A stretch of DNA of 64,000 nt from Actinomycetes bacterium. Its GTDB lineage: Bacteria > Actinomycetota > Acidimicrobiia > Acidimicrobiales > Acidimicrobiaceae. Location of the stretch: contig JAKARV010000003.1 in the NCBI GenBank assembly GCA_021819205.1, positions 1-64,000 of the forward strand. Direction: 5' to 3'. A program made the translations under genes and the position numbers. Positions 27,663-36,971 of this stretch are shown piece by piece. The number at the start of each line of letters is the position of its first letter. The stretch's first letter is position 1. The notes under the pieces are model-generated. The model was not told the DNA's origin and made no database searches. It saw only the letters and a program-made list of their open reading frames with translations.

Positions 27663-28790
27663 GTGAGCACGACGATACAGGCTAGGAGATTGCGGGCGCT
27701 CTTTACCGCTGTCATCGAGCTGATTGGCCACATCGAGATGGGGGATGTGCTCGAAGACGTAGCCGGAGCCGCGCGATCGCTCACCGGCTCCAAGTACGCG
27801 GCCCTGGGCATCCTCGACCCCACCGATCCGGACACCATGGCCGACTTTGTCACCGCCGGAGTCGCTGTTAGGGACTCCGGGGGTACAAACCCCAACTCAA
27901 AGCCCACCAGCTTCCCCCTCCTCGACCCCAATGGAGCCCTCCTCTTCGATCCCTCGGTACCGGAACGCACCCCGGGACCCCACTTGGCCGCGCACATCAA
28001 ACTGGGATCGCGCACCTTCGGAACCATCTACGTCTTCGATCCCCATCGGCGGCAGGGTTACGACGAACAGGATACTGCGGTCCTCGAGGCGCTGGCGACA
28101 GCGGCGTCGGCGTCGGTCCAAAACATCTATTTGAAGCGAGCACTGACCGACGCCACGGTTAGAAATGACCGGGCACGGATCGCCCGCGACCTCCACGACG
28201 ACGTAATCCAGCGCCTTTTCGCGGTCGGCCTGCAGCTCCAAGCCTCGCTTCGAACTATTGCCGACCACGATGCCCGTGCGAGCATCTCCCAGTCCATAGA
28301 TGACCTCGATCAGACGATACAGCAGATCAGGACGACAATCTTCGATCTCGAGCACTCCGGCTCCAACTCAACGCGGGCCAGCCTTATCGAGCTCACCAGC
28401 GAACTTGCCGACGTGGCCGGGCTATCACATGAGATCCTTTTCCAGGGGCCGGTCGACACGATGATCGGACCCGAGCTGCGCACGATCATCGTCAAGGCCG
28501 CGCGCGAAATGCTCTCCAACGTAGTGAAGCACGCCAACGCGAGCCGGGTAGTCGTCACCGTCAGTGCTACAGGGCCGAACATCAGCCTCACCGTCTCCGA
28601 TGATGGCGTCGGCTTTGACCCACGAAGAGCCACCGCAGGTGGGCTCGGACTTAAAAACCTTGCCAGCCGCGCCGCCGCGCTAGACGGCTCCTTCTCGATC
28701 AGAGCCCTTGCCGGTGGCGGAAGCGTCGCGACCTTCGAGATTCCCTTCGATGAACCTGCGCCCCAGGGCGGCAATCTCGTAGAGACGTGA
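27663..28790 (+). CDS. GAF-domain sensor histidine kinase (DevS/NarL-type)
   Basis: Cytoplasmic histidine kinase of 375 residues: GAF domain (about 20-155), HisKA_3 dimerisation domain with phospho-acceptor His178 in RIARDLHDDVIQRL, and HATPase_c with REMLSNVVKHANASR and DDGVGFD. The layout matches DevS/DosS kinases, which pair with NarL-type regulators, but it has one GAF domain and none of the second-domain features. No response regulator is adjacent, so it is an orphan here. The GTG start has no Shine-Dalgarno. Its last 111 bases overlap the convergent zapE gene. Confidence 0.9.
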   Translation: MSTTIQARRLRALFTAVIELIGHIEMGDVLEDVAGAARSLTGSKYAALGILDPTDPDTMADFVTAGVAVRDSGGTNPNSKPTSFPLLDPNGALLFDPSVPERTPGPHLAAHIKLGSRTFGTIYVFDPHRRQGYDEQDTAVLEALATAASASVQNIYLKRALTDATVRNDRARIARDLHDDVIQRLFAVGLQLQASLRTIADHDARASISQSIDDLDQTIQQIRTTIFDLEHSGSNSTRASLIELTSELADVAGLSHEILFQGPVDTMIGPELRTIIVKAAREMLSNVVKHANASRVVVTVSATGPNISLTVSDDGVGFDPRRATAGGLGLKNLASRAAALDGSFSIRALAGGGSVATFEIPFDEPAPQGGNLVET

Positions 28791-29801
28791 GAGCGATCTC
28801 CGATACTTCATCCGAAAACCCCCGTGCATGAAGGCTTCGCCAAAGATCTGCGGCAAGGGATCGCCGGCAAAAACCAGGGGAACCGACTGATTGTAAAGCC
28901 GATCAACCAGCGCTACCAACCTAAGCGCCTGGTCCTGGCTGCCAATCGCGGTCACGCCGGTGAGAGCCAGCCCAGTGATCTGGCCGGCCGCCTGCCGGTA
29001 TCGCGTCGGATGAACCATCGAAAGCTGGCGAAGCAGGGTTTCCAAAGAGATAGCGACGAAGCCTGAACGCACCGCGTCCTCTACCTCTTCGCTGGTGAAT
29101 GAGATCATCCCCAGCTCCGGAAAGCTCCGGTGCCGATAATCCTTGCCGTCGATGACCACTACCTCAAACCTGGAGGAGAGCTGCTGGATCTCCCGGATGA
29201 AGTCCGAAGCGGAGAATCTCCCCTCCCCCAGTCGGTCTGGCAAGGTGTTGGAAGTTGCCATCAACGACGCCCCCGCCGATGCGACCTCGCTCAGCAATCT
29301 GGAGATCATGACCGTATCGCCAGGGTCGTCAAGCTCAAACTCATCGATACAGATCAGTTTGAGCCGCCGGAGCATCTCCACCGCAGAAGAGAATCCGACC
29401 GCTCCTACCAGGTAGGTAAGGTCAGTAAAGGAGGCGAAAATTTTGCTTCCCTCGAAACTGCGCCACGCCGCCGCCATCAGATGGGTCTTTCCCACTCCGA
29501 ACCCACCGTCAAGGTAGATGCCGCGCCCCTCGCGCGACTTGCGGCTTCGGCGCCGCCCCGCCTGGCAAGCCCCTTCGATGTCCCTCGTCCACTCAGCTAC
29601 CTTCCGCATCGCCAGCAGCTGGCCGGGATACCCCGCCTGGGGGGTGTAGCTTGAAAATGTAGCCCGATCAAAGGCCCGCGGTGGAATCATCTCGGCGGTT
29701 AGTTCCGATGGCGATGGCGCAACTACCCGCACCCCGAGCAACTTTTCCACAAAAGAGATCTTACGAGACCTTCTCCCACTTGGCGACCGGCCACTCGCCA
29801 T
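28680..29801 (-). CDS. zapE: Cell division ATPase ZapE (AFG1 family)
   Basis: AFG1/ZapE-type AAA ATPase with Walker A GGFGVGKTHLM, Walker B LICIDEFELDD and sensor ATSNTLPDRLGEGRF. The ATG at 29801 has GAGG nine bases upstream and gives 373 residues; the frame is open 53 codons further, but that stretch looks non-coding. ZapE acts at the division septum in E. coli; in actinobacteria its role is not settled. The coding ends of this gene and the histidine kinase overlap by 111 bp in opposite directions. Confidence 0.9.
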   Translation of the reverse strand: MASGRSPSGRRSRKISFVEKLLGVRVVAPSPSELTAEMIPPRAFDRATFSSYTPQAGYPGQLLAMRKVAEWTRDIEGACQAGRRRSRKSREGRGIYLDGGFGVGKTHLMAAAWRSFEGSKIFASFTDLTYLVGAVGFSSAVEMLRRLKLICIDEFELDDPGDTVMISRLLSEVASAGASLMATSNTLPDRLGEGRFSASDFIREIQQLSSRFEVVVIDGKDYRHRSFPELGMISFTSEEVEDAVRSGFVAISLETLLRQLSMVHPTRYRQAAGQITGLALTGVTAIGSQDQALRLVALVDRLYNQSVPLVFAGDPLPQIFGEAFMHGGFRMKYRRSLSRLYEIAALGRRFIEGNLEGRDASATGKGSDREGAV

Positions 29802-29980
29802 CGCATTGACCCTCAATATCCCGGCCGCCGCGCACGCAGCGGAGTGTCTACAACAAGTCGAAACTTGGCTTGAGCCTAAGACGAGTACCGGAAATGCTCT
29901 ACGTGGCGAAAAGGCCGTACCTCGTGAATTTCGATATTCCTCGTCGCGTTGGCCGCTCAAGCAGCAACTAAAGTGGCCTG

Positions 29981-30634
29981 ATGCAAGTCACCGCGGTCAG
30001 CTCCGCCGAGGAGCTGACGGTAGAAGTGCTTGCGACACACTACCCACGGGCAACAAGACCGCTTCTTCGAGCCAACATGGTCGCTTCCCTCGATGGCATG
30101 GCTTCGGTCGGCGGCCGATCCGGTCCCCTCTCGGGAGAGACGGACCGCAGGATCTTTCGCTTCCTGCGCGCCGGGGCAAGCGCCGTCCTCGTAGGAGCCC
30201 GCACCGCCATCGCCGAAAGTTACCGCGAGAGTCCCGGGTTCAGCGGTGACTTGGCCGAATATCGGCGCCAGTGCGGCCTTCCCAAGGCGTTGCGCATCGT
30301 AGTCGCTAGCCGCAGCCAAGAGCGGCCGGCCCAGCTCCCAGGCTTCGAACACCTGTCGCTCGCGCCGGAGACGTCCCCAGGTGAAGTGCTCAAACGGCTC
30401 GACATCGAAGGTCCAGCAGTCCTGCTCTGCGAAGGCGGCCCAACCCTGCTCTCCGAGCTGGCTAGGGCCGATGCCATCGACGAGTACTGCATCACCACGT
30501 CCTTCAGCCTCGTAGGGTCGGGGGATGCCCCGTTGCTGCCAGGCCGCCTTAAAGCGCTCCGCCCTCTAATCGGCACTTCCGCAATCATTACCGCCGAAGC
30601 AGCTCACTTCCGGCTGGTGCGGCCTCCCAACTAG
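29981..30634 (+). CDS. RibD C-terminal-domain reductase (pyrimidine reductase family)
   Basis: Stand-alone RibD_C/DHFR-like reductase of 217 residues. Family blocks are ANMVASLDGMASVGGRSGPLS near the N-terminus, AVLVGARTAIAE in the middle and LCEGGPTLLSEL toward the C-terminus. Members reduce the ribosyl chain of pyrimidine riboflavin precursors with NADPH, or act as DHFR-like backups (M. tuberculosis Rv2671). No deaminase domain is attached and no other rib genes are near, so which role applies is open. It ends one base before the convergent DUF5719-like gene. Confidence 0.85.
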   Translation: MQVTAVSSAEELTVEVLATHYPRATRPLLRANMVASLDGMASVGGRSGPLSGETDRRIFRFLRAGASAVLVGARTAIAESYRESPGFSGDLAEYRRQCGLPKALRIVVASRSQERPAQLPGFEHLSLAPETSPGEVLKRLDIEGPAVLLCEGGPTLLSELARADAIDEYCITTSFSLVGSGDAPLLPGRLKALRPLIGTSAIITAEAAHFRLVRPPN

Positions 30635-30635
30635 C

Positions 30636-32093
30636 TTAGTCTCCGGCCACCGGGAGGGATAAGCACGAGCTGACTCCTGCCGGAGTCACGAAGACCTGGG
30701 CCGGAGCGCTGATGTGATAGAACGAAAGTCCCGACGGCTGGCTCGGAACCGAGATCACCCCCGGCGCCACCAAGCTGGTAGTGGTGACCTGAGCCCGCGG
30801 CAAATGCGACCTTGTTACCTGCTGGACGTTGACCGGTCCACCGCGCAACCCGGAGGAGAAGCCAAGCGGCAGCAGCGCGGTATCTGGACTGTTGCACTGG
30901 ATCACCCAGTTTCTCGATCGGAGAACTTGCGGAAGCTCGGAGCTATAGGCGGTGACCCCGCCGGAGCGGCGCTCGATACTAGCCCAGGCGTATACTCCTT
31001 GAGAAGAGTCGAGAGTGACTGAAACCGCGAGCGCGCTTCCTTGAGTGGCCTGTGCGGTAAGATCTACCCCCACCGTAGACCCGGCCGGAACTACTACCCT
31101 CAAGCTAAACCGGCTTCTCTGGAGCACCGCCTCGTGCGGGCTCCCCTGGCGATACCCTCGCACCCCCAGGCTCACCTGCTCGGTAGCCGCCGTCGGGTTG
31201 GCGAGATCGATGCGGAGGCTGGACAGCCCCGCAGTCGGTATGTAAAGAAAGTTGCTCCTTACCGACGGGGCGGCAACTGCCGGCTCGTAGGTTGGGCTAC
31301 CAGCAGACGACCTTCCCACCAGCTCCGAGACCACCACTCTGCCGGCCTTGGCGCTGATCGACAGCGCAGCACCGTCTTCGCCAGGAACGATGGTGTCCGC
31401 CTTTAGCGCTACTGTACCTCCGGAAGGAATGATAATCCCCTGCCCCTTCGGCACCGAAACAGTTCCGGTGGTGGTCAACCCGGCAACATCGACAATTGCC
31501 TGCTCCGAAAATGGGTTGTATACCTGCACGGTGGCCACTTCGCCAAGCCGGGTCCCCAATCCGCCAGCCAACCAGCTCACCGCCGGCGAACTGGTACAGG
31601 GAGCTAGATCGCTGCCACCCAAGGAGGCGACCTCAGCAACCACCGATCCCTTGGAGAGAACCGACACCCCGCCAGAGGTTGGAGTGGAGAAGCCGATCGA
31701 AGAGTAGGGGGCGATGCGGTATCTCCGCATCGTTTTGCCGACGAGGGAACCGATCTGGAACTGCTCGCGGAATCGCGACGGGTTGATCACAATCACCCGC
31801 TCGGCACCTCCCGCCTCCGAAGCGGGAGCGAGTGGGCAGTACCAGGAGGTGGAGACCGCCGAGGGGTTGATGCTCGGCCATGAGAGGACCGCCGGTCCCA
31901 AGGGCGCATCCGCCACCTTGAGCTGGTTGGAGGTGCGGGCAAAGGAACCGGTAAGCAGGAGTACGGCCACCGCCGCCGCGAGGATGCCCAGAACCAAAAG
32001 ACGCCCCCGCCTCAACGGCTGCCCACCCCGTGTTCGCTGCCGATCAGGCCGGGGGCCGCGGCCCGAGCCCCCCGGTATCCTGTTCCCGGCCAA
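30636..32093 (-). CDS. DUF5719-like secreted or membrane-anchored protein
   Basis: A 485-residue protein with a basic N-terminus, one membrane segment (about 32-50, LLVLGILAAAVAVLLLTG) and a long extracytoplasmic beta-rich region of repeated immunoglobulin-like strands (for example VQVYNPFSEQAIVDV, IDLANPTAATEQVSL). Position directly after a giant GT2 membrane protein is typical of actinobacterial DUF5719 proteins, whose function is unknown. The chosen start overlaps the upstream gene by 82 bp. A TTG at 32015 that overlaps its stop (TTGA) is an alternative and keeps the membrane segment. Four Cys residues may form disulfides. Confidence 0.7.
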   Translation of the reverse strand: MAGNRIPGGSGRGPRPDRQRTRGGQPLRRGRLLVLGILAAAVAVLLLTGSFARTSNQLKVADAPLGPAVLSWPSINPSAVSTSWYCPLAPASEAGGAERVIVINPSRFREQFQIGSLVGKTMRRYRIAPYSSIGFSTPTSGGVSVLSKGSVVAEVASLGGSDLAPCTSSPAVSWLAGGLGTRLGEVATVQVYNPFSEQAIVDVAGLTTTGTVSVPKGQGIIIPSGGTVALKADTIVPGEDGAALSISAKAGRVVVSELVGRSSAGSPTYEPAVAAPSVRSNFLYIPTAGLSSLRIDLANPTAATEQVSLGVRGYRQGSPHEAVLQRSRFSLRVVVPAGSTVGVDLTAQATQGSALAVSVTLDSSQGVYAWASIERRSGGVTAYSSELPQVLRSRNWVIQCNSPDTALLPLGFSSGLRGGPVNVQQVTRSHLPRAQVTTTSLVAPGVISVPSQPSGLSFYHISAPAQVFVTPAGVSSCLSLPVAGD

Positions 32094-34927
32094 AAACGAT
32101 CAAGGCTTGCGCGCCGGAACAGAGAGCGCCGTCTCGCCAGTGCATAGGCGGCAACGCCCAGTCCTAGGGCCTGGACAACCAGCGCGCCGGTTAACCAAAG
32201 TGGTGGAGCAGTTGGCAAATCTCTTCGGGCTACCCCCCCCGACACCTGGTACACCGTCATTCCCTGAGTGGAAAAGTCTCGAGTAAGGTCAATCTGGCGG
32301 GAAAATCCCAGCGCCAGCGTCTGCGAGAGGACCGGGGATGTGCCGGAGTCGATGATCGAGATGTAACGGATTCCCAACTCGGAGAGGACGTCGCCGAGGC
32401 GCACCGTCCCTCCCGAGAGCGCCTTGCTTACCGCAGACTCGACCTCCCCATAACTTCGCGTCACCCCAGGTTGCCCCGCCGAGATCAGATTGGGAGTCGC
32501 GGACCCGGTAACGGCCAGAGACAACCCGTTTGTAAGCTTCACGCCGCGAACCGGATCTGCCCCGGACCCCAAGTTCACCCATAGGTAAGAGCCGCCGTTA
32601 TTCGGGAGGCCGGCCAGGACCGGAAGATCCGACTGGAAGTTGCTCGGCGGTTGTGGAAAACCAACCGCCGAGCTCACAATCGCGGCCACTAACCCCAGCC
32701 CGACTGCGGCAACGGTCACTGCCACCAACGCATGCCGAACTCCCAGCTTGAGTCGCGGGAGTTCGGAGAAGATGGCGGAGAAAGTCTCCGCCGAACCGAT
32801 GGCGGCAAAGACTCCGGCATAGTCCAAGAGGTAGCCCGGCGCGATTGGTGTTCCGCCAAACAGCCCACGCTCCGCTCCAACGGCGGCGAGCAGGCAGAGC
32901 GAAGCGCCTACCCCGGTAAGAGCCGCCCTGCGCACCGAGGCCGGACGGAAAAAAAGTACGTTGACCCCGATGAACAGCATCTCGGCAAGGAGGAGCCACG
33001 AGCCGACTCCAGCAACGACACCCCCGCCGGCGAGCAGGGAGACCGGCGTTCCGGTAGCGGAGATGGCACCGGTAAAGATCCAACTGAGCCCAGGGTGGTA
33101 GATCACCATGCTCGCCACCCAGGGAAAATTGAGAACAACGGCAGCAAGACCGCCGTATCCGAGCGATATCGCCAGCCGCCGGGAACGCATTCGGTCGTTG
33201 GAAGCCAGGTACACCGCCGCCTCGATCACGCCAAGCAGCAACCAGACGACGACTGCCTGTGGGGCAATGGCAAGCGATAGCGACGCAAGCATGCTGAGCT
33301 TGAGGTTTGCCCCACGCATCGCCCGGCGGGACCGGCGCTGCGACCACACCGCAGTTAGCGTAGCAAGCATCAAAAGCGGCGCCAGCGCGTATCCGAACAG
33401 CTGGTAGATCGAGGCGACCGCCGACGCGAGGCCAAGGGCGGGTCCGGCGGCGTAGAGCGCCCCAGCTAGCCGAGCGAGCTGAGACGGGAGCCGCCTTGCC
33501 GCAAGCTTATAAACCGCGAGCGGACCGGTAATGAGCGATGCCAGAAGTAGCAGATGCACCGCCAACCCGGCGTCTCCACCCAAAACGAGGCCAACTATGC
33601 CGAAAAGAAGCACCGATGCCGGCTCTATCGCGGTTCCCAGCCAACCAGAGGAGCCGATGGAGTGAAAATAGCTGGAAAGAAGTACCGGCGACCGCGGAAC
33701 TGCGGCAAACGATCCCGCCCCCGCCGGCGAACCGAGAATAACACCGTGAAGCGCGGCCACCGAGAGAAAAACCGCTATCCATAACAGCCACCGGCTCAAG
33801 GTATCGAACCGGGCCAAAATCCTCGACGGTCCCGACTCATCGCCCTTCGCCTGGAGTCGTGATGCCGGATCGCTGGTGCTCCGCCAGTGCTCCACGAAGC
33901 GCCCTACCGTGAGCGAACGCCCCTCATAGCTCACCAGCCGAAAATCCGATCCCCGGGCGGCGAGTCTCTGCCTCTCCTCTTGAAGTGAGCGCCTGCCGAG
34001 CAAGACCCCCGGGATCGCGGAGATCGCGGAGCGCGCAACCCTGGGCCTGGCCGTAATCAGATAGTAGATTGACTCCAGCAAAGCCATCAAGACAAACGCT
34101 ACCGACGCAAGGTTCCGAGTCGGCGGAACCTCGAGCTTCTGCAGGCAGCGAAGCTGATTCCTCCGCTTGGTGCCTATGCGCTCGGCGTGAGTCATCGCGT
34201 CCCGCTCGTCCTTGATCAGCCCGCGGCGAACCCCCCGGACCCGCGACCTTCGCCGTGAGCCGGAGAGCACCTGCTTGTGGCGCACCTTTGCGTGTGGTGC
34301 GGTGACCACTCGGGCTCCAAGAAGCCTGGCTCGAACCGAAAAGTCTACGTCCTCCTGAAGAAAGCGAAACTGTTCGTCGTAACCTTCAAGCGCCTTCCAA
34401 AGATCACCTCGGACCAACATGGTCCCACCCGGAGCGACCGATACCTCTTGGATCTCGTCGTACTGCCCCTGATCGAGGTCACCGACTTCGACTCGCGGGG
34501 CGGTGCTCATGACGAAGTCCAAGTTCTCCCCGAGCGCAATGATCTGGCGGGGAGAGTCAAAGCCGACCATCTTAGGCGTAACCACGCCGGCGTTGCTGGC
34601 GTATGCCACCTCCACCATCGCAGCAAGAGCGTTGGGTGCAAGGGCGATGTCGTCGTGGCAGATGAGAAGAAACTGGGAGTCGGTCGCCTCGGCCGCGCCA
34701 TAGTTGGCGGCGGCAGAGAAGCCTGGGTTTCCGGCAAGCGGGAGCAACCTGAAGTGCGGGGCGATCTGCGCAACCATCTCGCGAACCCTGGTTCCGTCCC
34801 CAACGTTGACCACCACCACATCGCTGCTGGGATAGCTCATTCCGGAGATACTCTGAAGGCACTCCGCGAAGTACTCGCCGGGATCGTACGCGACAACGAC
34901 GACCGTTACCTTGGGAGGAGATTGCAT
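32012..34927 (-). CDS. GT2 glycosyltransferase fused to a large multi-pass membrane domain
   Basis: A 971-residue protein. Residues 1-260 form a GT-A fold family-2 transferase (VTVVVVAYDPGEYF, NPGFSAAANYGA, CHDDIAL as the metal motif, RFLQEDVDF near the acceptor site). From about 370 on there are roughly ten membrane segments, then an extracytoplasmic part (about 770-930) with SELGIRYISIIDSG, reminiscent of the C-terminal region of GT-C enzymes such as AftD. A final membrane helix ends the protein. It may build and translocate, or build on both faces of, a cell-wall glycan; this is inference. The ATG at 34927 is chosen; one at 34966 is possible. It follows the Rmd-like gene closely and overlaps the DUF5719-like gene. 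Confidence 0.8.
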   Translation of the reverse strand: MQSPPKVTVVVVAYDPGEYFAECLQSISGMSYPSSDVVVVNVGDGTRVREMVAQIAPHFRLLPLAGNPGFSAAANYGAAEATDSQFLLICHDDIALAPNALAAMVEVAYASNAGVVTPKMVGFDSPRQIIALGENLDFVMSTAPRVEVGDLDQGQYDEIQEVSVAPGGTMLVRGDLWKALEGYDEQFRFLQEDVDFSVRARLLGARVVTAPHAKVRHKQVLSGSRRRSRVRGVRRGLIKDERDAMTHAERIGTKRRNQLRCLQKLEVPPTRNLASVAFVLMALLESIYYLITARPRVARSAISAIPGVLLGRRSLQEERQRLAARGSDFRLVSYEGRSLTVGRFVEHWRSTSDPASRLQAKGDESGPSRILARFDTLSRWLLWIAVFLSVAALHGVILGSPAGAGSFAAVPRSPVLLSSYFHSIGSSGWLGTAIEPASVLLFGIVGLVLGGDAGLAVHLLLLASLITGPLAVYKLAARRLPSQLARLAGALYAAGPALGLASAVASIYQLFGYALAPLLMLATLTAVWSQRRSRRAMRGANLKLSMLASLSLAIAPQAVVVWLLLGVIEAAVYLASNDRMRSRRLAISLGYGGLAAVVLNFPWVASMVIYHPGLSWIFTGAISATGTPVSLLAGGGVVAGVGSWLLLAEMLFIGVNVLFFRPASVRRAALTGVGASLCLLAAVGAERGLFGGTPIAPGYLLDYAGVFAAIGSAETFSAIFSELPRLKLGVRHALVAVTVAAVGLGLVAAIVSSAVGFPQPPSNFQSDLPVLAGLPNNGGSYLWVNLGSGADPVRGVKLTNGLSLAVTGSATPNLISAGQPGVTRSYGEVESAVSKALSGGTVRLGDVLSELGIRYISIIDSGTSPVLSQTLALGFSRQIDLTRDFSTQGMTVYQVSGGVARRDLPTAPPLWLTGALVVQALGLGVAAYALARRRSLFRRASLDRFWPGTGYRGARAAAPGLIGSEHGVGSR

Positions 34928-34975
34928 CAGGCTCGTTACCCTAGTCGCCGCCGCGCCGCTCCACATCCAAGGATG

Positions 34976-35866
34976 CTATCCGTCCAGGCGTCCGACCATT
35001 CCCGCCAGGGTGTCGTGAAAATCGTGCCTCGGCAGGTACCCGGTATCGGCCACGATCTTCTCAATCGAACCGACTATCTCGGGAACGTCGTTCGGCCTGA
35101 GCAGTTCCGGGTCGACCTCCAGGTCCACGTCTACACCCACGATTGCGGCTGCCATGTCGATGATCTCGGAGATGGAGAGGCTTTTGCCCGACGCGACGTT
35201 GTACGCCTCGCCCGCCCTCCCCCGCTCCGCAATCAAGCGGTAGGCGCGAACCACATCGCGAACATCGCTAAAGTCCCTTCTGCTCGCCACGTTTCCGACC
35301 CGGAGGGACCGGCGCCCCGAGCGTTTCGCCTCGACTAACCTGGAGACGATTCCCGGAACCACGAAGCTGGCCGGCTGGCCGACGCCAGTATGGTTGAAAG
35401 ATCTGGCGACCACGGTCGAGACCCCCGAACCAAAAAAGGCCTGGAGCGCGATCTGCTCTCCAGCCGCCTTCGAAGCGGCGTAAGGTGTCGCCGGCATCAG
35501 CGCGGCATTTTCGGTAACCGGAAGCGAGTCTTGTGGCACCCGTCCGTACACCTCCGACGAGGAGATAAAGAGCAGCCTCGAGTTCCGGTGAAACCGAGAC
35601 AACCCCTCGACCAGGTTTGCGGTGCCGAGAACGTTGTTCTCATACACCAGGTACGGCTCCTCCCAGGAGAGCCCAACGTGCGAGATCGCCGCCAGATGAT
35701 AGCAAACGTCGAATACTGCCTCTTCGAAGAGCCGAAGAACATCGCCGCGCTCCCGGAGATCCAACCCTTCCGGGAGTTCGATTACCTCGTCGCCACTGCT
35801 GGCGAGGTGGCGAATAAGGTATCCGCCAACGAACCCCCTCGAACCGGTAACCAAAGCACGCACCAT
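34976..35866 (-). CDS. GDP-6-deoxy-D-mannose reductase-like SDR
   Basis: Extended short-chain dehydrogenase of 296 residues: NAD(P) motif TGSRGFVGGYL, SSSEVYG, the active-site pair Y-x3-K in PYAASKAAGE, and the Rmd hallmarks ARSFNHTGVGQ and RVGNVASRRDFSDVRDVV. Rmd reduces GDP-4-keto-6-deoxy-D-mannose to GDP-D-rhamnose. The GDP-mannose 4,6-dehydratase that would feed it is not in the window, though a mannose-1-phosphate guanylyltransferase-like gene is. It lies between the GT4 genes and the GT2 fusion, so it most likely supplies the polysaccharide they build. GDP-fucose or another 6-deoxyhexose route is the alternative. Confidence 0.78.
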   Translation of the reverse strand: MVRALVTGSRGFVGGYLIRHLASSGDEVIELPEGLDLRERGDVLRLFEEAVFDVCYHLAAISHVGLSWEEPYLVYENNVLGTANLVEGLSRFHRNSRLLFISSSEVYGRVPQDSLPVTENAALMPATPYAASKAAGEQIALQAFFGSGVSTVVARSFNHTGVGQPASFVVPGIVSRLVEAKRSGRRSLRVGNVASRRDFSDVRDVVRAYRLIAERGRAGEAYNVASGKSLSISEIIDMAAAIVGVDVDLEVDPELLRPNDVPEIVGSIEKIVADTGYLPRHDFHDTLAGMVGRLDG

Positions 35867-35873
35867 CTCAAGG

Positions 35874-36971
35874 CTACGGTTCCAGCAGCCGCTCGTAGAC
35901 CGTTACAGTCGAATATGCCGCTTTTTCCCAGGTAAAAGAGCGCGCCCAGTCGGTCTGCCGCTGCACCTCGTCTACCGGTCTCGCCGACGTAGCCGCCTCC
36001 ACGATCCCGTCGGCGATGGACGATACGTCCTCCGGATCGACCAGCCAGGCGAAGCCGCCGGCCACCTCGGCAGTGGCAGAGACCTTTGAAGTAACGACGT
36101 TCAGGCCGGTAGCAAGCGCCTCGAGAACCGGAAGTCCGAACCCCTCCTCGAGCGACGGGTAGGCGAGGACTCGCGCCCGCTTCAAAACCCGCTTGAGCTC
36201 CGGTTCGCTCAAGTAGCCGTCGACGGTGACCCGGTCCCGGTGCCTGAGCCGCCCGAGAGCGGTGTCGAACCCGGCGGTCTTCCAGCCCCGCTGCCCAACT
36301 ATGCGAAGCCTGAACTCGGGGTGGTCGCCAGCCACGATGTCAAAGGCTTTCAGCAGTCTGGGGAGATTTTTCCGCGGCTCGATCGTTCCCAGGAAACAGA
36401 TCTCCACTTCGTTGCGGCCCGCCCCGCCGTACTCCGGCACCACGGCGGGCCCGACGCCGTGGTAGACAACGGTCACCGGGGGGGCGTCCGGGAAAAGCTC
36501 CCGCAGGCGCTCGCCGGTAGCCTGGGATGGAACGATCAGGTGGTCGGCCCGCTCTACCGCAAGTTTGATCGCCCGGCGAAAGTAGCGCACCTTTGCGGCC
36601 TCGTGCCACTCGGGGTGGTCGATGAAGGTGAGATCGTGGACGGTGCTGATCATCTTCAGGCCGCGGCACCGCCTGGGAAGCTGGTAGTGCAGTCCGTGAA
36701 TCACCTTGGCACCGGAACGCTTCGCGACCCGCCCCAGGCGGGACTCCTGATAAGCCAACCGCAGCAGTCTAGCGCTCGGCGCGGCAGAAATTACCCGATA
36801 CCGGCTCGCATTCGGCTGGCTAAACATCCCGGCAGTTGCCGCAGTCGCCATCACTTCGATCTCCGGCCGCTCGTCAATCACGGATATCGCCGCAATCAGG
36901 TCCTTGGCGTAGCGCCCGACCCCAGCCGCCTGGGGCGGGACACCGGTCGCGTCGATGGCAACCTGGCTCAC
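35874..36971 (-). CDS. GT4-family glycosyltransferase
   Basis: GT-B fold retaining glycosyltransferase, 365 residues. The acceptor-side N-terminus (DATGVPPQAAGVGRYAKDL) has the usual Gly loop. The C-terminal donor domain has FLGTIEPRKNLPRLLKAF and the E-x7-E motif region PSLEEGFGLPVLEALATGLNVV. The GTG start overlaps the stop of the upstream GT4 gene (GTGA), and the stop lies 7 bp before the Rmd-like gene. Donor and acceptor are unknown; GDP-D-rhamnose or GDP-mannose would fit the neighbours. Confidence 0.88.
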   Translation of the reverse strand: MSQVAIDATGVPPQAAGVGRYAKDLIAAISVIDERPEIEVMATAATAGMFSQPNASRYRVISAAPSARLLRLAYQESRLGRVAKRSGAKVIHGLHYQLPRRCRGLKMISTVHDLTFIDHPEWHEAAKVRYFRRAIKLAVERADHLIVPSQATGERLRELFPDAPPVTVVYHGVGPAVVPEYGGAGRNEVEICFLGTIEPRKNLPRLLKAFDIVAGDHPEFRLRIVGQRGWKTAGFDTALGRLRHRDRVTVDGYLSEPELKRVLKRARVLAYPSLEEGFGLPVLEALATGLNVVTSKVSATAEVAGGFAWLVDPEDVSSIADGIVEAATSARPVDEVQRQTDWARSFTWEKAAYSTVTVYERLLEP

